NCBI GenBank assembly: GCA_016875155.1
Contig: VGSD01000020.1
Coordinates: 1-13,605 of the forward strand
DNA: 13,605 nt
Source: Deltaproteobacteria bacterium
GTDB lineage: Bacteria; Desulfobacterota; BSN033; UBA1163
Direction: 5' to 3'
Shown: piece by piece, positions 1 through 5,319 of the stretch
How positions within the stretch are numbered: position 1 is the stretch's first letter
Layout of the letters: every line of letters begins with the position of its first letter
Made by a program: the position numbers and the translations under genes
The notes under the pieces: generated by a model
What the model saw: the letters and a program-made list of their open reading frames with translations, nothing else
Databases searched by the model: none
Told to the model about the DNA's origin: nothing

Positions 1-76
1 AATCTCCCGCATCCCTAAGAACTATAAGCCTGAAGAAGTTGAATGGGGAAAACCAGTTGGAAGAGAGGCTTGGTAA
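1..76 (+). CDS. mazE: MazE/AbrB-type antitoxin, C-terminal fragment (cut by window edge)
   Basis: Reading from base 2 gives 24 residues ending in WGKPVGREAW and a TAA stop at 74-76. The ending with Trp, Gly-Lys-Pro and GREAW resembles the C-terminal tail of MazE antitoxins, the flexible part that wraps around MazF and blocks its RNA site. The N-terminal DNA-binding domain lies off the window. The stop codon is immediately followed by the ATG of the mazF-like gene, the tight coupling usual for this toxin-antitoxin pair. The call rests on the tail sequence together with the neighbour, so the pair is more certain than the fragment alone. Confidence 0.75.
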   Translation, partial: ISRIPKNYKPEEVEWGKPVGREAW

Positions 77-412
77 ATGGCAACCTATATTCCACAGAAA
101 GGTGATTTTGTTACCGTCACTTTCGATCCTCAGGCTGGCCATGAACAGAAAGGGCGCCGGCCTGCCCTGGTTGTGAGCAACACTCTATTCAACAAACATA
201 CTGGTCTTGCTATTGTCTGCCCCCACACTCATACCGATCGGAACTTTCCCTTCCATGTGGCTGTTGTGAACGATCCCAATGTCACAGGATTCGTTATGGT
301 CGAACAAGTCAAATCGATTGATTTTCGCGCGCGGCATGTCAAGTGCATTGGGAGGGCTTCAGATAACATACTTGAACAGGTTCTGTCTATCCTTGATGCC
401 TGTATCTATTGA
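77..412 (+). CDS. mazF: MazF-type mRNA interferase toxin
   Basis: The product has 111 residues, the same length as E. coli MazF. The family start is clear: residues 6-20 carry the PQKGDFV and FDPQAGHEQ signatures, followed by GRRPALVVS (26-34) with the catalytic-type Arg at 27/28. Members of the family cut mRNA at short specific sequences and arrest growth when the antitoxin is lost. The second active-site region usually reads P-I-T-S; here it is CPHTHTD (48-54). The Thr at 51 is kept, but the surroundings differ from E. coli, so cleavage specificity may differ. The ATG directly follows the mazE stop codon, so translation is probably coupled. There is no frameshift and the gene looks intact. 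It converges on the aldolase gene ending at 441. Confidence 0.9.
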   Translation: MATYIPQKGDFVTVTFDPQAGHEQKGRRPALVVSNTLFNKHTGLAIVCPHTHTDRNFPFHVAVVNDPNVTGFVMVEQVKSIDFRARHVKCIGRASDNILEQVLSILDACIY

Positions 413-440
413 TACCGCTATTCTGGTTAGATTTACTGAC

Positions 441-1322
441 TTATTTTCTCAACTGGATAAATAACTTTTTCAGCTCCTCTTCTACCTCTTTTCCAGGTCT
501 TTTGAGGGGGAGCCTTGGATCTCCACCGAAATAACCGGCGAGGTCCATTGCCATCTTCAAGCCCCCGATCCCGTACTTCATTGTAACTGCCTTGGCAAGA
601 GGGGTTAACCGGTTCTGCAATCCCGTTGCCTCAGCCATTTTCCCCTGCTGGTAAAGATTTTGAATCCGGACACATTCCCCTGGAACAGCATTTGCCACAG
701 CGAGAATCCCTCCCACTGCTCCGATACAAAGGGCAGGGAAGAAGACTGGCGCTGAACCGACAAAGACCGAAAATCCTTTTTTTGAGAGATAGATGATATC
801 GTTCAATTGGCCGATGTTTCCGGAGCTATCTTTAATTCCCACAATATTAGGATGAAAGGATAGTTTCGCCACCAGTTCAGCGTCCATATTGATTCCGGTA
901 AATTGGGGGACGTTGTAGAGAAGGATGCCCATTCGTGAGGCTTCTGCCACAGCGACGAAGTGGTCGTAAAGGGTCTGGGGTTTCATCGCACCTTTAAAGT
1001 AGGATGGGGTGACGATAAGACCGTAATCAGCACCAATTTTTGCGGCCTGATTGGTAAAGCGGATGGTCTCTTGTGTCGATTCCTCCCCTGTTCCAACGAT
1101 CATTACCTTTGACGTGGGAATCGATTCTCTGGAGGCTTCCATGACTTTCATCTTCTCTTTCTCATTCAGATAGACTGCCTCGCCATTGGAGCCAAGGATA
1201 AGATAGCCAGAGAGCCCAGTTTTGTTCCATTTACTAAAATTCTCTTTTAACCTATCCAGTGCCAGGCCTCCTTTTTGGAAAGGAGTGGTAATCGGAGGCA
1301 GGACGCCGTGAAGTTTCATCAT
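441..1322 (-). CDS. Dihydrodipicolinate-synthase-family aldolase (Schiff-base lyase, HOGA-like)
   Basis: The product has 293 residues, the full length of a class I pyruvate-type aldolase of the DapA/NanA family. Seen directly: GSNGE at 44-48, Tyr136 in YNVPQFTG, and the Schiff-base Lys164 in GIKDSSGN. In true DapA the turn after the Tyr reads NVPxRTG, and that Arg (Arg138 in E. coli) binds the aspartate-semialdehyde carboxylate. Here Phe141 takes its place, and GSNGE replaces the usual TTGE. Both traits fit 4-hydroxy-2-oxoglutarate aldolase-like members better than lysine biosynthesis, so I give no dapA symbol. Two ATGs stand in tandem; the second (1317-1319) lies 7 nt from AGGAG against 4 nt for the first and may be the real start. 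A promoter reads toward it from the shared divergent spacer. Confidence 0.88.
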   Translation of the reverse strand: MMKLHGVLPPITTPFQKGGLALDRLKENFSKWNKTGLSGYLILGSNGEAVYLNEKEKMKVMEASRESIPTSKVMIVGTGEESTQETIRFTNQAAKIGADYGLIVTPSYFKGAMKPQTLYDHFVAVAEASRMGILLYNVPQFTGINMDAELVAKLSFHPNIVGIKDSSGNIGQLNDIIYLSKKGFSVFVGSAPVFFPALCIGAVGGILAVANAVPGECVRIQNLYQQGKMAEATGLQNRLTPLAKAVTMKYGIGGLKMAMDLAGYFGGDPRLPLKRPGKEVEEELKKLFIQLRK

Positions 1323-1365
1323 CTTTCTCCTTTAGATAGTAGTTTTCCAATCTACTCTTTTTTTC

Positions 1366-1394
1366 ATTATAATTTATCTTGACAACTTTAACAA
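1366..1394 (-). promoter_or_regulatory. Sigma-70-type promoter for the aldolase gene
   Basis: On the minus strand the -35 element TTGTTA (1394-1389) is followed by 17 nt and the perfect -10 element TATAAT (1371-1366). It points toward the aldolase start at 1322. Its -35 lies inside the spacer of the opposite promoter at 1379-1407, so the two polymerases would compete. Confidence 0.6.
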
Positions 1395-1407
1395 ATTTGA
1401 ATTTAAT
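1379..1407 (+). promoter_or_regulatory. Sigma-70-type promoter for the free-standing regulatory-domain gene
   Basis: A perfect -35 element TTGACA (1379-1384) is separated by 17 nt from TTTAAT (1402-1407). Transcription would begin near 1414, about 50 nt before the TTG start at 1465. A short inverted repeat TTTGA-N8-TCAAA (1396-1413) covers the -10 and could be an operator, but it is short enough to be chance. Confidence 0.6.
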
Positions 1408-1464
1408 ATCAAAAATTAATTAGTTAGGATGGTTTGAAATCTGAGAAATATCTGGAGGTGAGCT

Positions 1465-1929
1465 TTGGTTGAGGAGAGAGTCAAGGATGCGACTAAGATC
1501 TTAAACCTTTTAAGGTCAATGTCCGGGTATAAACCTCATTTTGAGATTATTGGGAACTACCGGCTGATTGACGATGGCATCCAGCCTGAAGCCACCATCA
1601 TGCTTAAAGCAAATGGAAAAGAGATGCATGAGGCGGATACGGGTGCTGGGCCGGTGGATGCACTCGCCAAAGTGTTAAAGAAGTCGCTCAAATCTATTTT
1701 CCCTGAAGTGGACCAGATAAAATTAATAGATTTCAGTTCCAGAATTTTTGATCCCGGAGCTGGAACCGCAGCCGGTGTAGAAGTGGAGATCCTCTTCAGC
1801 AATGGGAAAGAGGCGTGGAGGGTGAAAGCCTTTTCTGAAAATATCTGTAAAGCCTCTTTTTTGGCCTTAGTGGATGGGTTTGAGTACGGAATTTATATAT
1901 CGAAAGAGGAAGGAGGGAGAAAGAAATAA
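1465..1929 (+). CDS. Free-standing LeuA/CimA-type allosteric regulatory domain protein
   Basis: The product has 154 residues. From about residue 25 to 145 it follows the C-terminal regulatory (dimerisation) domain of 2-isopropylmalate and citramalate synthases: a first strand with EATIMLKANGKE (42-53), then GAGPVDALAKVLKKSL (61-76), a strand with DQIKLIDFSSRI, the GTAAGVEV turn, and SENICKASFLALVDGFEY near the end. The SEN-IxxAS-xALVD pattern is closest to the citramalate-synthase type. In the full enzymes this domain binds Leu or Ile and inhibits a TIM-barrel catalytic domain, which is absent here. It is not a truncated gene: the TTG start has GGAGG (1454-1458) six bases upstream and a good promoter further up. 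The role is unknown; it may bind an amino acid and act on a synthase elsewhere, or pair with it. Confidence 0.8.
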   Translation: MVEERVKDATKILNLLRSMSGYKPHFEIIGNYRLIDDGIQPEATIMLKANGKEMHEADTGAGPVDALAKVLKKSLKSIFPEVDQIKLIDFSSRIFDPGAGTAAGVEVEILFSNGKEAWRVKAFSENICKASFLALVDGFEYGIYISKEEGGRKK

Positions 1930-1937
1930 TTCGGGGA

Positions 1938-1965
1938 TTGACATCAAGAACCATTTGAATATAAT
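1938..1965 (+). promoter_or_regulatory. Perfect-consensus sigma-70-type promoter before cstA
   Basis: TTGACA (1938-1943), a 16-nt spacer and TATAAT (1960-1965) match both consensus hexamers exactly. It begins 8 nt after the stop of the preceding gene and leaves a leader of about 105 nt before the cstA ATG. Strong constitutive expression of the cstA group is inferred. The leader also holds AAAGGAGG (1982-1989) without a start codon at a suitable distance. Confidence 0.75.
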
Positions 1966-2076
1966 GGCATCATCAAAAACTAAAGGAGGTGAGAGGGCGT
2001 CACATCAGGGTAAAATCGAGGTGGGGGAATTCATTGGTATCTCACAGATGGTTAGTTAGCCAAAAGGAGGTAAATT

Positions 2077-3765
2077 ATGAATTCAGTCGTTGTCCTAATT
2101 ATAGGGTTTATCGTTTTTTTGGTTGGTTACCGTTTCTATGCCAAGTATATCGATGCAAAAATTGTAAAGGCAGATCCTAAAAAAGCCACCCCGGCTAAGA
2201 TGTATATGGATGGGGTGGAATTCATGCCCACCAGCAAGAACATTCTCTTCGGATATCAATTTAAATCGATCGCAGGTGCAGGCCCAATTATTGGACCAAT
2301 CATTGCCATTCAATGGGGATGGCTTCCGGCACTGCTCTGGATTTTGCTTGGAGCCTTATTCATTGGATGGGTTCAAGACTACTCAAGTGCAATGGTGGCA
2401 ATGCGAAAGGATGGCGCTTCTTTCGGAGGCCTAAGTCACACATTGATTTCGCCGAGGGCAAGAATCATTCTTCTTTCCTTTATCTATTTTTATCTGCTCC
2501 TCATCGCTGGCGCCTTTGGTAATGTGGTTGTCAGCACAGCCATTGGACTGAAGGCCTCTCCTATGGCATGGCTTTTCCTTACCTTCGCCGGAATTCTTGC
2601 AGGTCAGATGATCTATCGGTGGAAGAAAGATATTATCCTGACAACAGTTGTGACCGTCATCATCGCTCTGGTTGGGATATATCTTGGAACCGTAGGCCCC
2701 TCTGATAAGATTATTGGGGCCGATCTTGCGAATAGCCGGACATTATGGGCAATTGCCGCATTTGTGTTTTGTTACTTTGGGGCTGTTTTACCGATCTGGA
2801 GGTTTGCACTCCCCATCAACTATGTCGCTTCCTATATTGTTTTTCTGGGACTCTTCTTCGGGATCATTGGGGTGTTTGTGCTTCATCCAGATTTCACGCT
2901 TCCCGCGACGACTAGTTTTTCCATCGGAATTGGCCCTATTTGGCCGATTATGTTTGTCACGATTGCCTGCGGAGCGATTTCAGGATGGCACAGCATTGTT
3001 TCGAGTTCAGGGACAGCACGCCAACTCGAGAATGAATTAGATGCCCGTCCTGTCGGTGGTGGAGTGATGTTTGTGGAGATGATGCTTGCGCTATTTGCCT
3101 TAATTATTGCGGGAGCGATTTATGCTTCACCAGCCGAATATGGCGCTGCCGTGGCGAAGGGGCCAGGGGGTGTGTTTGCAGCAGGTGTATCAAAATTTTT
3201 AGGGGCGTTAGGGCTTCCGGCGGCTCTCGGACGATCTTATGGAAGTGTCATGATGATCGTCCTGGCCATAACGATCATGCAACTGGTTGTGAGATTTATG
3301 AAGGTTGCAACTTCAGAGTTGTTGAGTGACGTGAGCCCCATTTTTAAGAACGCCCATGTCGGGACAATTGTCGCCAGCATCCTCGGTATTATCCTGGTTC
3401 TGACCGGCTGGTGGCAATACCTGTGGGTGCTTTTCGGAGGGGCAAATCAGTTGATGGCATCCCTTGCATTGATGCTGGTGACAGCCTGGTTGATGTCCGA
3501 AGGGAAAAACTATGCGTGGAGTTTTTATCCAATGATCTTTATGTTCGTGACGACCATTGCTGCTCTGATCTATACCTCTTATGGGCTGCTCAGCAAAGTG
3601 TTTACAGGAGCCGTGACAGGGGTAGAAAAGGTCGTTGGAAATACGCTCATGGGATTTGTTGGGTTCTTCCTCGTTATTGCTGCTATCGTTCTGGTCGTAG
3701 AAGGAGTGAAAGCTTTTGGCCGGTACCGGGCCGTAAAAGCGCAGGCATCGCCGGCGAGAGCCTAA
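2077..3765 (+). CDS. cstA: CstA-family carbon-starvation transporter (pyruvate/peptide type)
   Basis: The product has 562 residues and is almost wholly hydrophobic, with many membrane-spanning segments from residue 3 onward. Family landmarks are seen in order: DGVEFMPTSK (45-54), the LFGYQFKSIAGAGPIIGP block (57-74), and VQDYSSAMVAMRKDGAS (99-115), which corresponds to the VQD...RRDG signature of CstA. A later GWHSIVSSSGTARQL block is also typical. It is shorter than E. coli CstA (about 700 residues), as in many anaerobes. CstA proteins import pyruvate or peptides into the cytoplasm by secondary transport; the substrate here cannot be told from sequence. GGAGG at 2066-2070 stands 6 nt before the ATG. 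It is the first gene of the group and is followed by an intrinsic terminator candidate. The usual partner YbdD/YjiX is not present. Confidence 0.92.
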   Translation: MNSVVVLIIGFIVFLVGYRFYAKYIDAKIVKADPKKATPAKMYMDGVEFMPTSKNILFGYQFKSIAGAGPIIGPIIAIQWGWLPALLWILLGALFIGWVQDYSSAMVAMRKDGASFGGLSHTLISPRARIILLSFIYFYLLLIAGAFGNVVVSTAIGLKASPMAWLFLTFAGILAGQMIYRWKKDIILTTVVTVIIALVGIYLGTVGPSDKIIGADLANSRTLWAIAAFVFCYFGAVLPIWRFALPINYVASYIVFLGLFFGIIGVFVLHPDFTLPATTSFSIGIGPIWPIMFVTIACGAISGWHSIVSSSGTARQLENELDARPVGGGVMFVEMMLALFALIIAGAIYASPAEYGAAVAKGPGGVFAAGVSKFLGALGLPAALGRSYGSVMMIVLAITIMQLVVRFMKVATSELLSDVSPIFKNAHVGTIVASILGIILVLTGWWQYLWVLFGGANQLMASLALMLVTAWLMSEGKNYAWSFYPMIFMFVTTIAALIYTSYGLLSKVFTGAVTGVEKVVGNTLMGFVGFFLVIAAIVLVVEGVKAFGRYRAVKAQASPARA

Positions 3766-3767
3766 AA

Positions 3768-3802
3768 AGGTTGGAGGCTGGAGGTCAGAAGTGAGAGGAC
3801 CA
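3768..3802 (+). repeat. Degenerate seven-base-period repeat after cstA
   Basis: Five successive heptamers can be read from 3768: AGGTTGG, AGGCTGG, AGGTCAG, AAGTGAG, AGGACCA. All begin with a purine-rich AG/AA step, and G recurs at fixed positions. The tract starts 2 nt after the cstA stop codon. Similar heptamer tracts follow the next two genes (4180 and 5255). Confidence 0.55.
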
Positions 3803-3825
3803 AAGCCAAATATCGAGTACTGAAA

Positions 3826-3877
3826 GAAAATCCCCCTGCTCCGGTAGGGAAGAGGGGTGGGGGGATTTTCTTATTTT
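3826..3877 (+). terminator. Intrinsic terminator candidate downstream of cstA
   Basis: An 11-bp perfect stem pairs 3826-3836 (GAAAATCCCCC) with 3860-3870 (GGGGGATTTTC) around a 23-nt loop that can itself fold, followed by TTATTTT (3871-3877). The long loop weakens the case somewhat. If it works, the 91-residue gene at 3900 is expressed only by read-through or from an unseen promoter. Confidence 0.55.
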
Positions 3878-3899
3878 CCAATCGGAGGAGAAGGTTCTT

Positions 3900-4175
3900 A
3901 TGACAGCAGAGGATAAAAAGAAAAGGGGGGGAATTTTTCAAGCAGTCAAAGAATTCGTTTACGGGGTAGCAGCACACGATTCAGCCCGGTTTGCCCTAAA
4001 GACAAGGGCAAGCATGGAGCACCTTTTCATCTTAATCACGATGGGTGATATGCTGGGTGTCCCAATTTTGCCCCCATACTATTCTTTAAGACTGCTGCCC
4101 TATGTGGTCCCCCAGATTTCAACCTGGAAACGAAGAATGTTGAGAGAAAAAGATTTTACCGATGCCTTGGCCTGA
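3900..4175 (+). CDS. Small protein of unknown function linked to ArsA-type ATPases
   Basis: I do not recognise a family for this 91-residue protein. It has a basic start (KKKRGG at 6-11), an amphipathic stretch around FQAVKEFVYGVAAHDSARFALKT, a hydrophobic and proline-containing part (42-71, including ILPPYYSLRLLPYVVP), and a basic end (WKRRMLREKD). It could lie on or partly in the membrane, though no clear 20-residue transmembrane helix stands out because Pro and Gly interrupt it. GGAGGAG at 3884-3890, 9 nt before the ATG, supports translation. Its place between cstA and two ArsA-type ATPases, on the same strand, suggests a partner or membrane adapter, which is an inference. It is not the YbdD/DUF466 protein that often follows cstA, since it lacks that family's cysteines. 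Confidence 0.7.
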   Translation: MTAEDKKKRGGIFQAVKEFVYGVAAHDSARFALKTRASMEHLFILITMGDMLGVPILPPYYSLRLLPYVVPQISTWKRRMLREKDFTDALA

Positions 4176-4178
4176 TAA

Positions 4179-4247
4179 TAGTTCGGAGTGATGAGTTCGG
4201 TGTTCGGAGTCAAGAATCTATATTCGTTAACTCCGAACTCCGAACTA
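4179..4247 (+). repeat. Heptamer repeat with inverted copies between the small gene and the first ATPase
   Basis: Heptamers AGTTCGG, AGTGATG, AGTTCGG, TGTTCGG, AGTCAAG run from 4180 to 4214. Two copies of the same unit lie inverted at 4230-4247 (ACTCCGAACTCCGAACTA). The core GTTCGGAGT therefore occurs four times, two in each direction. It can form nested hairpins: 4179-4189 with 4237-4247 (11 bp), or 4202-4210 with 4230-4238 (9 bp). There is no T-run, so a classical terminator is unlikely. Confidence 0.7.
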
Positions 4248-4262
4248 TGCATTTAGAAAGGG

Positions 4263-5249
4263 GTGATTCCAATTCCATTAGCAGATATTTTTGATAAGTT
4301 TCCGGATCGGCGCTACATCATGTTTGGCGGAAAAGGAGGGTTGGGGAAGACCACGTTTTCTGCTGCCGCTGCTTATTATTTAGCCAAAAAAGGGAAGAAG
4401 GTCCTGGTCTTTTCGGTAGACCCTCAAGCTTCGCTGACTGATATTTTCCGGAAAGACATCTTTGGCAAGGGGCCAACAGAGATCATGCCGAATCTTTATG
4501 CTCAGGAGATTGATGCGGACCATCGTGTCAAAGAGTATCAGCAGGAAATCCGCCAGAAGATTCTCGATATGTATGGGATGGATAAGATCCCTGAAGAGAT
4601 CGAGAGTTATATACAGGCAGCAGCTGCCGAACCCGCCATGGAGGAGAGCGCCATTTTTGATGAAGTGGTCGATATTGTCATCAAAGGTGGCTATGACTAC
4701 TATATTTATGACCTGGTCCCTTTAGGCCATGCCCTCTATTATTTGAGCATGGCATCTGTTTATGACGCCTGGATCAGCAAGATCACGGGGCTGAGGGAAC
4801 AGATGAGGGAATATGATCAAGTAGCGGCAGTCATGCGGCGGGAGAAGGAGCTGGATGAAGACGCCATTTTGAATGAACTCATCTATATTAAAGACCGCAT
4901 CAATAAATCTTCGAGCATCCTGACCGATAAACAGAAAACCGCCTTCTTTTTTGTCCTGACTGCGGAGGAGATGATTATCAAGGATACCTTAAAGGCAGCC
5001 GAACTTTTTGCCAAATTCGATGTTCCCCTGAGCGGTTATATTATCAATCGAGTTCTCCCAGTCAGTTTAAAAAACCAGAATATTCCTGAGTATCTAAAGA
5101 ATCGTCTTGATATGCAGGAACATTACTTGAAGGTAATTGATACAACTTTCGGAAAAGAGATTTTAGCTTCTGTCCCTGAGATGGAGCGTGATGTGACCGG
5201 CCTTCCAATGATTGAGAAGATGGCTAAGGCCATGTTCGGGGAATTCTAG
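4263..5249 (+). CDS. ArsA/Get3-type ATPase, paralogue 1 (altered switch II)
   Basis: The product has 328 residues, one ArsA-like ATPase unit. Seen: the deviant Walker A GGKGGLGKTT (22-31) with both the signature and P-loop lysines, switch I SVDPQAS (51-57) keeping the catalytic-type Asp53, and EPAMEESAIF (123-132), a conserved helix before switch II. Switch II normally reads DTAPTGHT; here it is DLVPLGHA (150-157), keeping Asp150 and the GH but losing both Thr. The CxxC zinc motif of Get3 is absent and I see no arsenite-binding cysteines, so no arsenic role is implied. Start: GTG at 4263 overlaps the Shine-Dalgarno-like AAAGGGGTGAT, which is too close; an in-frame ATT at 4272 is better spaced. 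The next gene is a paralogue, probably its dimer partner. Confidence 0.85.
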   Translation: MIPIPLADIFDKFPDRRYIMFGGKGGLGKTTFSAAAAYYLAKKGKKVLVFSVDPQASLTDIFRKDIFGKGPTEIMPNLYAQEIDADHRVKEYQQEIRQKILDMYGMDKIPEEIESYIQAAAAEPAMEESAIFDEVVDIVIKGGYDYYIYDLVPLGHALYYLSMASVYDAWISKITGLREQMREYDQVAAVMRREKELDEDAILNELIYIKDRINKSSSILTDKQKTAFFFVLTAEEMIIKDTLKAAELFAKFDVPLSGYIINRVLPVSLKNQNIPEYLKNRLDMQEHYLKVIDTTFGKEILASVPEMERDVTGLPMIEKMAKAMFGEF

Positions 5250-5254
5250 TCACC

Positions 5255-5303
5255 AGTGATAGGTGATCAGTGATCAGGAGACAGTCAGCAGAAGGCAGAC
5301 AAA
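5255..5303 (+). repeat. Seven-base-period repeat between the two ATPase genes
   Basis: Seven consecutive heptamers read AGTGATA, GGTGATC, AGTGATC, AGGAGAC, AGTCAGC, AGAAGGC, AGACAAA. Six begin with AG, four end in C, and the first three are near-identical. The tract begins 5 nt after the stop of the first ATPase gene and ends just before the ribosome binding site of the second. Confidence 0.65.
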
Positions 5304-5319
5304 CAATAGGAGATAAACC

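Noticed and set aside
1874..2059. Open frame of 61 codons spanning the end of the regulatory-domain gene and the cstA leader
   Set aside because: It starts inside a real gene in another frame, has no ribosome site and crosses the consensus promoter; the sequence is low in complexity and has no family look.
3766..3899. YbdD/YjiX-type partner of CstA
   Set aside because: No frame with the expected cysteine pattern lies near cstA; the 91-residue protein does not resemble it.
3768..5303. CRISPR array
   Set aside because: The repeats are 7-nt units without spacers of even length, and no cas genes are present.
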